Shown: positions 42,858-52,326, numbered from the stretch's first letter. The stretch: 64,000 nt of DNA from Micromonospora parva (GCF_000718515.1 NZ_JNZS01000009.1:248001-312000); one strand, 5' to 3'. Notes: generated by a model from the sequence alone, not told the origin. Numbers and translations are program-made.

Positions 42858-42948
42858 CTTGTGGTGGGGCCCGCTGCGGGCGGTGCTCGCCAGCAGCCCA
42901 CGGGCGACGCCCGTCACCTGCACAACCTTACGAAGCGAGGAAGCGAAC

Positions 42949-44808
<1,860 letters not shown>

Positions 44809-44856
44809 CCGTCGGCCTCCGACACGTGTCCACCGCGAAGGGGATGAGGTAGCCGC

Positions 44857-45615
44857 ATGACGCAGAAGCCACGAGCCGCCGACCCGGGCGAGACCGGGTC
44901 GACGCCGGGTGGCTCCGCGCCCACGGAGCAGACCACCGGCGACGGGGAGCGGGTCGTCATCCGTAACAACCGCAAGCTCGTCGACACCGCCGAGCCGGAG
45001 GGCGCCGCCGCCGACGCTGAGGCCGGCGTGCCGGCCGAGGGTCTGGTCGAGGACGCCGAGGTCGTGGTCGACGAGATCGAGGTCGAGGTCAACGCCACCG
45101 ACGGGCCGGAACCGTCCGGCCCGCCGGTGGTGGACGCCCCGGCGCAGCCGGTGGACGGCGGCGGCACGGGCACCTCGCTCGGTGCCGAGCTGGAGGCGCT
45201 CCGGGCCGAGCTCGACGAGCGGACCAGGGACCTGCAGCGGGTGTCGGCGGAGTACGCCAACTACCGCAAGCGGGTCGACCGTGACCGCAGCCTCGTGCAG
45301 GAGCAGGCGACCGGCTCGGTGCTGGCCGCGCTGCTGCCGATCCTGGACGACCTGGACCGGGCCCGGGAACACGGCGACCTGGTCGGGCCGTTCGGCACGG
45401 TGGCGGAACAGCTCACCACCGCGCTGGGCAAGTTCGGCCTGAACGCCTTCGGCGAGCAGGGCGACCCGTTCGACCCGACCCGGCACGAGGCGGTCGCGCA
45501 CCAGACCTCGGCCGACGTCAGCGAGCCGACCTGCGTGCAGGTCATGCGACGCGGCTACCAGCTCGGTGAGCGGCTGCTGCGCCCCGCGCTGGTAGCGGTC
45601 GCGGATCCGGAATAG
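44857..45615 (+). CDS. grpE: Nucleotide exchange factor GrpE
   Basis: A 252-residue GrpE with a long acidic N-terminal extension (about 105 residues, versus about 30 in E. coli) followed by the coiled coil ELEALRAELDERTRDLQRVSAEYANYRKRVDRDR. The C-terminal beta domain contains ALLPILDDLDRAREHGDL, GLNAFGEQGDPFDPTRHEAVAHQ and VMRRGYQLGERLLRPALVAVA. It releases ADP from DnaK. The gene is 48 bp downstream of dnaK. A strong hairpin separates it from dnaJ. Confidence 0.96.
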   Translation: MTQKPRAADPGETGSTPGGSAPTEQTTGDGERVVIRNNRKLVDTAEPEGAAADAEAGVPAEGLVEDAEVVVDEIEVEVNATDGPEPSGPPVVDAPAQPVDGGGTGTSLGAELEALRAELDERTRDLQRVSAEYANYRKRVDRDRSLVQEQATGSVLAALLPILDDLDRAREHGDLVGPFGTVAEQLTTALGKFGLNAFGEQGDPFDPTRHEAVAHQTSADVSEPTCVQVMRRGYQLGERLLRPALVAVADPE

Positions 45616-45631
45616 TGCCAGCCAGTGACCA

Positions 45632-45670
45632 GGCCGTCCCGCCCACCGCGCAGCGGTGGGCGGGACGGCC
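45632..45670 (+). terminator. Perfect 18-bp hairpin between grpE and dnaJ
   Basis: GGCCGTCCCGCCCACCGC (45632-45649) pairs perfectly with GCGGTGGGCGGGACGGCC (45653-45670) around a GCA loop. It begins 16 bp after the grpE stop and ends 17 bp before the dnaJ ribosome site. No U tract follows. It could attenuate read-through into dnaJ-hspR or protect the 3' end of a dnaK-grpE transcript. Confidence 0.8.
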
Positions 45671-45700
45671 GGGCCACCAGGGTCGGAAGGAGGTGGACCG

Positions 45701-46882
45701 GTGAGTTCGAAGGACTGGATCGAGAAGGACTTCTACGCCGTGCTCGGCGTGGACAAGGCCGCCTCCGCGGATGACATCAAGAAGGCGTACCGCAAGGTGG
45801 CCCGGGAGTCGCACCCGGACCACAACCCGGGCGACCCGAAGGCCGAGGAGCGGTTCAAGGCCGCGTCCGAGGCGTACAACGTGCTGTCGGACAGCGGCCG
45901 CCGCCGCGAGTACGACGAGATGCGCTCGCTCTTCGGCTCGGGCGCGTTCCGGCGCAACGCCCGGGGTGGTGGCCAGCCGGGTGGCATGCCGTTCGACGTC
46001 TCCGACATGTTCGGTGGCGGCGGAGGCGGCGATCGCCGCTTCGGAGGCGCCGGCTTCCAGGACCTGTTCAGCTCGATCTTCAGCGGCGGTCAGGCCGGTG
46101 GGCAGGCCGCGCCCCGCGGTCCGGCCCGTGGCCGGGACGTGGAGACCGAGGTGGCGCTGGACTTCGGCGACGCGGTGCGCGGGGTGACGCTGCCCCTGAC
46201 GCTGCGCGCGCCGGGGGTCTGCGACACCTGCCACGGCAACGGGGCCAAGCCCGGCACCCAGCCGCAGACCTGCCCGGTCTGCCACGGTGCCGGGGTGACC
46301 ACCCGCAACCAGGGGTCGTTCAGCTTCTCCGAGCCGTGCCGCAACTGCCAGGGCGTCGGCACCGTGGTCGAGGAGAAGTGCCCGGAGTGCCACGGCAGCG
46401 GCGGTGTCACCAAGACCCGCACCATGAACGTGCGCTTCCCGGCCGGTGTGGCCGACGGTCAACGCATCCGGCTGGCCGGGCGCGGCGAGCCGGGCGAGCG
46501 CGGCGGTCCGGCCGGTGACCTCTTCGTGCACGTCAAGGTTCGGCCGGACGAGTTGTTCGGGCGTACCGGAGACGACCTGACGCTGACCGTTCCGGTGACC
46601 TTCGCGGAGGCCGTGCTCGGCACGGACCTGCGGGTGCCCACGCTCGACGGCGCGGTGACCCTGCGGGTTCCGCCGGGGACGCCGAGCGGGCGGGTGCTGC
46701 GGGCCCGGGGCAAGGGTGTGGTCCGCCGTGATGGGCAGGCTGGTGACCTGCTGGTGACGTTGGACGTGGTGGTGCCGGCCCGGTTGTCCGACGAGGCGCG
46801 CACGGCGCTGGAGTCGTTCGCCGAGCAGACTCCGCCGGCGGCCCGGGAACATCTCGACGCACGGGTGCGTCGAGTCAGTTAG
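45701..46882 (+). CDS. dnaJ: Chaperone DnaJ, type I (Hsp40)
   Basis: A 393-residue type I DnaJ. The J-domain (about 8-75) has the HPD in ESHPDHNPGD. A Gly/Phe-rich region (MFGGGGGGDRRFGG) is followed by four CxxCxGxG zinc motifs (CDTCHGNG, CPVCHGAG, CRNCQGVG, CPECHGSG) and the substrate-binding C-domains. It stimulates DnaK and delivers substrates. GTG 45701 has a consensus AAGGAGG (45687-45693) 7 bp upstream, so the gene can be translated on its own despite the hairpin before it. Confidence 0.97.
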   Translation: MSSKDWIEKDFYAVLGVDKAASADDIKKAYRKVARESHPDHNPGDPKAEERFKAASEAYNVLSDSGRRREYDEMRSLFGSGAFRRNARGGGQPGGMPFDVSDMFGGGGGGDRRFGGAGFQDLFSSIFSGGQAGGQAAPRGPARGRDVETEVALDFGDAVRGVTLPLTLRAPGVCDTCHGNGAKPGTQPQTCPVCHGAGVTTRNQGSFSFSEPCRNCQGVGTVVEEKCPECHGSGGVTKTRTMNVRFPAGVADGQRIRLAGRGEPGERGGPAGDLFVHVKVRPDELFGRTGDDLTLTVPVTFAEAVLGTDLRVPTLDGAVTLRVPPGTPSGRVLRARGKGVVRRDGQAGDLLVTLDVVVPARLSDEARTALESFAEQTPPAAREHLDARVRRVS

Positions 46883-46912
46883 TCCGGTGGAGGGGACGCG
46901 GAGGTGAGCGGG

Positions 46913-47353
46913 ATGTCGGGCGAGTTCCTCGGTTCGGGCGACCCTGCCTACGAGGCCAAGGTGCTGATGATCTCGGTGGCGGCGCGGATGGCGGGGATGC
47001 ACCCGCAGACGCTGCGCCAGTACGACCGACTCGGGCTGGTGCAGCCCGGTCGAGCGGCCGGTGGCGGGCGTCGTTACAGCGTCCGCGACGTGGTGCTGCT
47101 GCGCGAGGTGCAGCGGCTCAGCCAGGACGACGGGATCAACCTGGCCGGCGTCAAGCGGATCATCGGGCTGGAGCGGCTGCTGGAGCAGGCGCAGCAGCGG
47201 GTGGCCCGGCTGGAGGCGGAGCTGGACGCCGCGTACCGCCGGGTGGCCGAACTGGAGTCGCTGGCCCGCTTCCCGGGCCGGGATCTGGTGCCGACCAACC
47301 GCACCTCCACCGCCCTGGTGGTGTGGCGCCCTCGCCGCACGCCCGATCGCTGA
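46913..47353 (+). CDS. hspR: Heat-shock repressor HspR (MerR family)
   Basis: A 146-residue MerR-type protein. The winged helix is VLMISVAARMAGMHPQTLRQYDRLGLVQPGRAAGGGRRYSVRDVVLLREVQRLS, followed by GINLAGVKRIIGLERLLEQAQQRVARLEAELDAAYRRVAELESL, a long dimerising coiled coil. The C-terminus ends in a short tail (TSTALVVWRPRR). ATG 46913 is favoured because GGAGGTGA, complementary to the 16S end, sits 8 bp upstream; an in-frame GTG at 46904 is an alternative. HspR binds HAIR repeats found here upstream of dnaK and clpB, and so represses its own operon. Confidence 0.95.
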   Translation: MSGEFLGSGDPAYEAKVLMISVAARMAGMHPQTLRQYDRLGLVQPGRAAGGGRRYSVRDVVLLREVQRLSQDDGINLAGVKRIIGLERLLEQAQQRVARLEAELDAAYRRVAELESLARFPGRDLVPTNRTSTALVVWRPRRTPDR

Positions 47354-47380
47354 CCTGCCGCTCACCCGGAGCTGTCTGCC

Positions 47381-47421
47381 CGGCCCGGACCGCGCTGGAT
47401 TTCCCGGCGCGGTCCGGGCCG
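47381..47421 (+). terminator. Hairpin after the dnaK operon
   Basis: CGGCCCGGACCGCGC (47381-47395) pairs perfectly with GCGCGGTCCGGGCCG (47407-47421), 15 bp with an 11-nt loop, 27 bp after the hspR stop. Confidence 0.8.
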
Positions 47422-47490
47422 CTTCGGTTAGCCTGTCGATAAGGGTTCAATCGGCTTAAATCGGACCCACCGGCATGGCGAGGGGGAGCG

Positions 47491-47685
47491 ATGGCGGAGC
47501 CGGCGAAGAAGATGGCCCAGCAGACGGAGGACCGGTTGGAGAAACTGGCCGAGACCGTCCGCGAGAAGTTCGACAAGGTCACCGAGGGGACCTACCGGGA
47601 CCGGATCATCGCGGGCCGGTTCGCCGAAGACGGCGAGCGCGGCGGCGAACCGGGCCGAGCCGAGACGGAACGCAAGCAGGACTGA
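47491..47685 (+). CDS. Small charged helical protein, 64 residues (hypothetical)
   Basis: MAEPAKKMAQQTEDRLEKLAETVREKFDKVTEGTYRDRII is followed by a Gly/Glu/Arg-rich tail. It is almost all charged or polar, predicted helical in the first 35 residues, with no signal or membrane segment. It is faintly reminiscent of small MT0933-type antitoxin-like proteins (the KV-EGTYRDRI stretch), but I would not assign it. A purine-rich site (GAGGGGGAG) precedes ATG 47491. It sits alone between two terminators. Confidence 0.65.
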   Translation: MAEPAKKMAQQTEDRLEKLAETVREKFDKVTEGTYRDRIIAGRFAEDGERGGEPGRAETERKQD

Positions 47686-47700
47686 CCGGTGACCGACGTG

Positions 47701-47731
47701 CGGGCCGGGACCCACGGGGGGTCCCGGCCCG
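47701..47731 (+). terminator. Hairpin after the 64-residue protein gene
   Basis: CGGGCCGGGACCC (47701-47713) pairs perfectly with GGGTCCCGGCCCG (47719-47731), 13 bp with a 5-nt loop, 16 bp after the stop codon. Confidence 0.75.
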
Positions 47732-47795
47732 TTCGCCGGTTGGGTGCGGGCCGGGACGCGGGGGCGCAGCGGCGGGGGTCCTATACCGAGCCTTT

Positions 47796-47884
47796 GGAGC
47801 TGAATCGTTTACGACATCACGCTGTGGTCCGCACCTGTCACGTCAGGGACCCCAACCGGTGAATCGTTTGCGACATCAGCTCCA
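47796..47884. repeat. Two copies of an 18-bp element flanked by inverted 9-bp arms
   Basis: GAATCGTTTACGACATCA (47802-47819) recurs with one change, GAATCGTTTGCGACATCA (47861-47878). The first copy is preceded by GGAGCT and the second followed by GCTCC. TGGAGCTGA at 47796-47804 is the exact reverse complement of TCAGCTCCA at 47876-47884. It appears that each full element was GGAGCTGA...TCAGCTCC and that one arm of each copy has decayed. This looks like a small non-coding interspersed repeat. Confidence 0.6.
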
Positions 47885-47939
47885 CAGCGGCGCAGGAACC
47901 AACACCCCGCTGCGCAGACCGCTGGCGATCAGCCCGCTC

Positions 47940-48371
47940 TCAACCGAGGCGGCGGTTTTCGCGGACCAGGCCGCCCTCGCACCAGTCCCGGTAGACGAAG
48001 AGATCCGGTCGGGCCAACAGCACCCGGCCGTTGTGCGCCCAGATCTTCATCAGCTCGTCGCCGTCCCGCTCGGCCTGTTCGACGAGCTTGCGGAAGCGGC
48101 GCTTCGGGTGGGCGCGGAAATTCGTCCGGATGCCGTCGGCCGCGTAGATGTACAGGCAGTGCAGCGCGAAACGCCGGGCCGGGCAGGTCGGATCCATCGC
48201 TAACTCGAAGAGCGTCAACACCAGTCGGTCGCCGGAGACCAGCAGGTCCCAGTCGGGTGGCATCGAGGCCAACGGCACCGAATCGGGCTTGTACGCCCAA
48301 GCTCGCAACTCCGCCGGAGTCGGATCGACGGGGTTGGCGAAGCCGTGGAACGTCGATTCCTGCACGCTCAC
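47940..48371 (-). CDS. Conserved hypothetical protein, 143 residues
   Basis: A soluble protein: QESTFHGFANPVDPTPAELRAWAYKPDSVPLASMPPDWDLLVSGDRLVLTLFELAMDPTCPARRFALHCLYIYAADGIRTNF, ending in WCEGGLVRENRRLG. It has no membrane helix or signal. I do not recognise the family. It is rich in aromatic residues and seems well ordered. GTG 48371 has GGAAGG about 6 bp upstream; an in-frame extension to 48512 is rejected because it lacks a ribosome site and looks non-coding. It stands alone downstream of the antiporter genes. Confidence 0.65.
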   Translation of the reverse strand: MSVQESTFHGFANPVDPTPAELRAWAYKPDSVPLASMPPDWDLLVSGDRLVLTLFELAMDPTCPARRFALHCLYIYAADGIRTNFRAHPKRRFRKLVEQAERDGDELMKIWAHNGRVLLARPDLFVYRDWCEGGLVRENRRLG

Positions 48372-48500
48372 CGGCCAACCTTCCGCTCTCGCCCGCGTTT
48401 TGGCAACGCTGCCTGCGGACCCTGGCTGCTGCGGCGAAACGGTAACCCGCCCACGCTTTGCTGCGGTAGCCCCCATGAGGAGCAATTCCGCAACCGTTGG

Positions 48501-48525
48501 CGGGAGGGGCATTACGCCCCTCCCG
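48501..48525 (-). terminator. Hairpin after the antiporter gene
   Basis: CGGGAGGGGC (48501-48510) pairs perfectly with GCCCCTCCCG (48516-48525) around a 5-nt loop, 28 bp beyond the antiporter stop codon. Confidence 0.7.
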
Positions 48526-48553
48526 GTGGCCGTCCCGCGGGTTCAGGTGGTGC

Positions 48554-49768
48554 TCAGTGCAGTGGGTCGGGGACCGGTGTCGACTCCCGCCGCTGGGCCG
48601 CCGCCCGAGTGCGCAACCACCGCTTGAACCACGGGAAGTCAGGCAGTCGGGCCAGAATCGGTCCGGTCACCACGGTGATCAGGACGTACGTCGCGGCCAG
48701 CGCCGCCAACCGTGGCTCGACGCTCCCGGCAGCCACCGCGAGCCCGGCGATGACGATGGAGAACTCGCCTCGGGGTACGAGTGCCAGGCCGGTCCGCCAT
48801 CGACCGGGTTCCGCGATGCCGACACGGCGGGCGGCGAGGTAGCCGGTGAGCGTCTTCGTCCCCATGGTGACCACGGCCAGGGCGAGTGCCGGCAGCAGGA
48901 CCGGCGGGATGTCCTGCGGGTCGGTGGTCAGGCCGAAGAAGACGAAGAACACCGCGGCGAACAGGTCCCGCAGGGGTGAGAGCAGCTCGGTGGCGTGGTG
49001 CGCCACCGGGCCGGAGAGGGCGATGCCGACCAGGAACGCACCGACCGCCGCCGACACCTGGAGCGACGCGGCGATGCCGGCGATCAGCAGGGTCAGACCG
49101 AGTACGCCCAGAAGCAGCGCCTCCGGGTCCTTCGCCGACAGGGCGGCGGAGATGAGGTGGCCGTAGCGGATGGCGAGGACCAGCACGAGCAGTACGGTGC
49201 CCACCGCGACGGTGAGCGCGATCCCGCCGCCGAGCAGGCCGGTGCCGGCCAGGACGGCGGTGACGAGCGGCAGGTAGAGAGCCATCGCCAGGTCCTCGAT
49301 GACGAGGACCGAGAGGATCACCGGGGTTTCCCGGTTACCGAGCCGGCCCAGGTCGGCGAGGACCTTCGCGATCACGCCGGAGGAGGAGACCCAGGTGATG
49401 CCGCCGAGTACCAGGGCGGCGACCCAGTCCCAGCCGAGCAGCAGGGCGAACCCCGCGCCGGGCAGCGCGTTGAGGACGCCGTCGATCAGCCCTGCCGGCG
49501 CTGCCGAGCGCAGGTTGCCGACGAGTTCGTTGGCCGAGTATTCCAGGCCGAGCATCACCAGCAGCAGGATGACGCCGATCTCGGCGCCGACGGCGAAGAA
49601 CTCCTCGCTGGCGTCCAGCGGCAGCAGCCCGCCGTGCCCGAACGCCAGCCCGGCGAGCAGGTAGAGGGGGATGGGAGAGAGGCCGAAGCGCCGGCTGAGC
49701 CGGCTGAGGAGCCCAAGCAGCAGCAGCAGCGCACCGACTTCGATGAGCAGCGTGGTGAAATCGTGCAT
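48554..49768 (-). CDS. Cation:proton antiporter, CPA2/KefB-like (KhtU-like)
   Basis: A 404-residue membrane protein with about 12 helices and the Na+/H+ exchanger fold: LYLLAGLAFGHGGLLPL, VILLLVMLGLEYSANEL, GGITWVSSSGVIAKVLADLGRLGN, SVLVIEDLAMALYLPLV (the Glu-Asp pair typical of CPA2 transport sites) and PRGEFSIVIAGLA. It exchanges K+ or Na+ for protons. It is 5 bp downstream of a TrkA-C domain gene, the KhtT-KhtU type arrangement in which the soluble subunit gates the channel. No RCK domain is fused at its C-terminus. Confidence 0.9.
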   Translation of the reverse strand: MHDFTTLLIEVGALLLLLGLLSRLSRRFGLSPIPLYLLAGLAFGHGGLLPLDASEEFFAVGAEIGVILLLVMLGLEYSANELVGNLRSAAPAGLIDGVLNALPGAGFALLLGWDWVAALVLGGITWVSSSGVIAKVLADLGRLGNRETPVILSVLVIEDLAMALYLPLVTAVLAGTGLLGGGIALTVAVGTVLLVLVLAIRYGHLISAALSAKDPEALLLGVLGLTLLIAGIAASLQVSAAVGAFLVGIALSGPVAHHATELLSPLRDLFAAVFFVFFGLTTDPQDIPPVLLPALALAVVTMGTKTLTGYLAARRVGIAEPGRWRTGLALVPRGEFSIVIAGLAVAAGSVEPRLAALAATYVLITVVTGPILARLPDFPWFKRWLRTRAAAQRRESTPVPDPLH

Positions 49769-49773
49769 CCGCC

Positions 49774-50274
49774 TCAGCCGTCCGGGTCACTGTCGGCGAG
49801 GATGGCGGACACGCCGTCGAGACCCCTGCGGGTCCCGACAACGACCACCACGTCGCCGGCCGCGAAGCGGAAGGAGGGGAGTGGCGAAACGATCACTTCG
49901 CCTTCGCGCAGCACTGCCACGATGGAGGCGCTGGTGCGGGTACGCGCCTTGGTGTCGCCGAGCTTCCGGTTGACGTACGGCGACCCGGCCGTGATGGCGA
50001 TCTGCTCGGTGAGCAGACCGGCGGCCTGCTCGCGGAGCCCGGAGAGCTGACCGAGCATCAGCGACGCACCGAGAATGTCGGCCAGTGCCTCGGCCTCGTC
50101 GTCGGTCAGCGGAATGTCCGACTGACAGGCGTCGGGGTCGTCGGGGTCGTAGAGGACGAGATCACGGCGGCCATTGCGGTGGGAGACGACGCCCAGGCGG
50201 CGTCCGGACTCCGTCACCAGATCGTGACGTACCCCGATCCCGGGTAAGGCGGTCTGCTCGACACGTACTCGCAC
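49774..50274 (-). CDS. TrkA-C domain regulatory subunit of antiporter (KhtT-like)
   Basis: A 166-residue soluble protein. The N-terminal half begins MRVRVEQTALPGIGVRHDLVTESGRRLGVVSHRNGRRDLVLYDPDD, the KhtT/CpaA-type start, followed by an acidic linker. The C-terminal TrkA-C (RCK-C) domain at about 90-160 has AITAGSPYVNRKLGDTKARTRTSASIVAVLREGEVIVSPLPSFRFAAGDVVVVVGTRRGLDGV. It should bind a nucleotide or ion and gate the adjacent antiporter. It is the first gene of the two-gene operon. Confidence 0.88.
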   Translation of the reverse strand: MRVRVEQTALPGIGVRHDLVTESGRRLGVVSHRNGRRDLVLYDPDDPDACQSDIPLTDDEAEALADILGASLMLGQLSGLREQAAGLLTEQIAITAGSPYVNRKLGDTKARTRTSASIVAVLREGEVIVSPLPSFRFAAGDVVVVVGTRRGLDGVSAILADSDPDG

Positions 50275-50337
50275 TCACCCAGGCTACCGCTTCGTGAACA
50301 GAAGACAGATCTTGGAGGGAGCAGGCCCAACCGTGGG

Positions 50338-50414
50338 TGATCGACTCAGCCTTCACGATGTCGGGGTGTCCGGACAGCCCGGACACCCCGACCCTCAGCG
50401 AACCGAGTCGATCA
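50338..50414 (-). terminator. Two-tier hairpin at the end of the epoxide hydrolase gene
   Basis: Outer arms TGATCGACTC (50338-50347) and GAGTCGATCA (50405-50414) and inner arms GTCGGGGTGTCCGG (50360-50373) and CCGGACACCCCGAC (50379-50392) are both perfect, separated by a symmetric 12/12-nt internal loop. It overlaps the hydrolase stop codon. Confidence 0.7.
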
Positions 50415-51557
50415 ATTCGGTCGGCGGAGGCTGGCGAAGAACTCGCTGATGTCGGTGACCAGCACCTCGGTGGCCTGGTGGGCTGCGTAGTGGCCGCCGA
50501 CGTCGCCCCGACCGGCGACGTCGGTCGCGTACGCCGTCCACCGGACGATGTTCGCGTGGTCCCGTTCGGCGAAGCGGCGGATGGACTGGAAGTCGCCGGG
50601 GAACATGGCCAGCGCGGTCGGAGCGGTGGTCGGCCCGGCCGGCGGCTCGCCGGCGTGCGCGTCCTCCCAGTAGAGCCGGATCGCCGAGGCGGCGGTCCCG
50701 GTGAACCAGTAGAGCGCGACGTTGGCCAGGATGAAATCGGCGTCTAGGCTCTCGTCGAAGAGCTGGGCGTTCCAGGCGAGCAGCCCCACCGGTGAGTCGG
50801 CCAGCCCGAACGCCAGGGTCTGCGGCTGCTGACTGTGCACCTGGTTGAAGGAGAACTTGTTCTCGTAGAACCACTGGAGGTGCCCGAGCGCCGCCTGGTC
50901 CGCCTCGGAGAGCCCGGCGAACTCGGCCGGGTCGCCGGAGGGGAACGAGAAGAGCTGGGTGACGTGGACGCCGAGCACCCGCTCCGGATCGATCCGGCCC
51001 AGCTCCGGCGCGATCATCGAGCCGGCGTCGTTGCCGACCGCGCCGTAGCTGTCGTACCCCAGGCGGTTCATCAGCTCGGCCCAGGCGCGGGCGATGCGGA
51101 ACCGGTTCCAGCCGGCGTTGCGGGTCGGGCCGGAGAAGCCGAAGCCGGGCAGCGACGGGATGACCACGTGGAAGGCCGGCGCGTCCGGGTCGGTGGGCTC
51201 GGTGAGCGGGGCGATCACGTCGAGGTATTCCAGCACCGATCCGGGCCAGCCGTGGGTGAGCACCAGCGCGGTGGCGTCCGGCCGGGACGAGCGGACGTGC
51301 AGGAAGTGGATCTGCTCGCCGTCGATCTCGGTGACGAACTGGGGGTGGGCGTTCAGGCGGGCCTCGACGGCGCGCCAGTCGAACTCACCCCGCCACCTGT
51401 CGACGAGGGCGCGGACCCGCTCGGTGCCCATCCCGTAGGAGTCGCCCGCGCCGGGCAGGTCGGCGGGCCAGGTGGTGCGGCCCAGCCGGGCGGCCAGGTC
51501 GTCGAGGGCGGTCTGCGGGATCTCGACGCGGAACGGGCGGATCGCGGTGTCGCTCAT
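50412..51557 (-). CDS. Epoxide hydrolase (alpha/beta-hydrolase, N-terminal EHN type)
   Basis: A 381-residue epoxide hydrolase: RPFRVEIPQTALDDLAARLGRTTWP (EHN domain), LTHGWPGSVLEYLDVIAPL with the oxyanion HGWPGS, PSLPGFGFSGPT, YGAVGNDAGSMIAPELGRIDP with the nucleophilic Asp, and the C-terminal GGHYAAHQATEVLV with the catalytic His. The build matches juvenile-hormone/limonene-type EH. It would open small or aromatic epoxides. It is divergent from the TetR gene at 51643, with a shared repeat-containing promoter region. Confidence 0.92.
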   Translation of the reverse strand: MSDTAIRPFRVEIPQTALDDLAARLGRTTWPADLPGAGDSYGMGTERVRALVDRWRGEFDWRAVEARLNAHPQFVTEIDGEQIHFLHVRSSRPDATALVLTHGWPGSVLEYLDVIAPLTEPTDPDAPAFHVVIPSLPGFGFSGPTRNAGWNRFRIARAWAELMNRLGYDSYGAVGNDAGSMIAPELGRIDPERVLGVHVTQLFSFPSGDPAEFAGLSEADQAALGHLQWFYENKFSFNQVHSQQPQTLAFGLADSPVGLLAWNAQLFDESLDADFILANVALYWFTGTAASAIRLYWEDAHAGEPPAGPTTAPTALAMFPGDFQSIRRFAERDHANIVRWTAYATDVAGRGDVGGHYAAHQATEVLVTDISEFFASLRRPN

Positions 51558-51571
51558 GCCGGAACTCCTTC

Positions 51572-51625
51572 GGAACGGAATGTTTCGTTCTGCAATCACA
51601 GTAGCAGAGCGGAACGATCCGTTCC
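51572..51625. promoter_or_regulatory. Pair of TetR-type operators between hydrolase and regulator genes
   Basis: GGAACG-atc-CGTTCC (51611-51625) is a perfect inverted repeat, and GAACG-gaatgttt-CGTTC (51573-51590) is a second near-palindrome with the same half-site. They lie in the 85-bp gap between divergent starts, one close to each gene. This fits autoregulation and repression of the hydrolase by the TetR protein. Confidence 0.65.
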
Positions 51626-51642
51626 ACTGTTAGGCTGACGAC

Positions 51643-52287
51643 ATGTCATCGACTTCCGGCAAGACGCTGGGCGGTCGCCGCGCCCAGGCCGCCCGCAACG
51701 ACGAGGTCATCCTCGAAGCCGCCCGCGCCGTCTTCCTCGACGACCCGAAAGCCCCGATCGCCGCCGTCGCCGACCGCGCGGGCGTCGGCATCAGCGCGCT
51801 CTACCGGCGGTACGCGGGCAAGGAGGACCTGCTGCGTCAGCTCTGCCACGACGGGCTACGCCGGTACGTCGCAGAGGCCGAGACCGCCCTCGCCGAGCCG
51901 GACGACTGGGCCGCGTTCACCGGCTTCCTCGGCCGGATCGTCGACGCCGACGTGCACTCGCTCACCGTCCACCTGGCCGGCACCTTCACCCCGACCGAGG
52001 AGATGGGGCGGGACGCGGTGCGCGCCGGTGAGCTGGCCAGCGCCCTGGTCGACCGGGCACGCGCCAGTGGGCGGCTGCGCCCCGACGCCGTCGTCCAGGA
52101 TCTGGGGTTGCTGTTGGAGGCGTGCGCCGCGGTGCGCGTACCCGATCCGGAGCGGACCCGCCAACTGCGCCGCCGGCAGCTCGCGGTCCTGCTGGCCGGC
52201 CTGTCGGCGGTGCCGGACGCGGACCCGCTGCCCGGCCCGCCGCCGGCGGCCGGCGAGTTCGACTGGCGGTGGCGGCGCCGGGAGTGA
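51643..52287 (+). CDS. TetR family transcriptional repressor
   Basis: A 214-residue regulator. The N-terminal helix-turn-helix is AARNDEVILEAARAVFLDDPKAPIAAVADRAGVGISALYRRYAGKEDLLRQL, followed by an all-helical ligand domain. The C-terminus is Pro/Gly-rich and ends in FDWRWRRRE. It is divergent from the epoxide hydrolase gene, and the palindromic sites between them suggest that it represses both genes until an epoxide or related compound binds. ATG 51643 is the only good start. Confidence 0.9.
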   Translation: MSSTSGKTLGGRRAQAARNDEVILEAARAVFLDDPKAPIAAVADRAGVGISALYRRYAGKEDLLRQLCHDGLRRYVAEAETALAEPDDWAAFTGFLGRIVDADVHSLTVHLAGTFTPTEEMGRDAVRAGELASALVDRARASGRLRPDAVVQDLGLLLEACAAVRVPDPERTRQLRRRQLAVLLAGLSAVPDADPLPGPPPAAGEFDWRWRRRE

Positions 52288-52305
52288 TGGGCGTCACGCG
52301 CTAAG

Positions 52306-52326
52306 GTTGAGCGGAATACGCTCAAC
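52306..52326 (+). promoter_or_regulatory. HspR inverted repeat (HAIR) upstream of clpB
   Basis: GTTGAGC-ggaatac-GCTCAAC is a perfect inverted repeat with the 7-bp spacer of HspR sites, 47 bp upstream of the clpB start. Its half-site TTGAGC differs by one base from TTGAGT at dnaK. HspR control of clpB is known in Streptomyces and mycobacteria. Confidence 0.85.

Noticed and set aside
47929..48378. Alternative 149-residue minus-strand frame overlapping the 143-residue hypothetical gene
   Set aside because: It is Pro/Arg/Gly-rich without order. The competing frame has an aromatic, protein-like composition and a good ribosome site.
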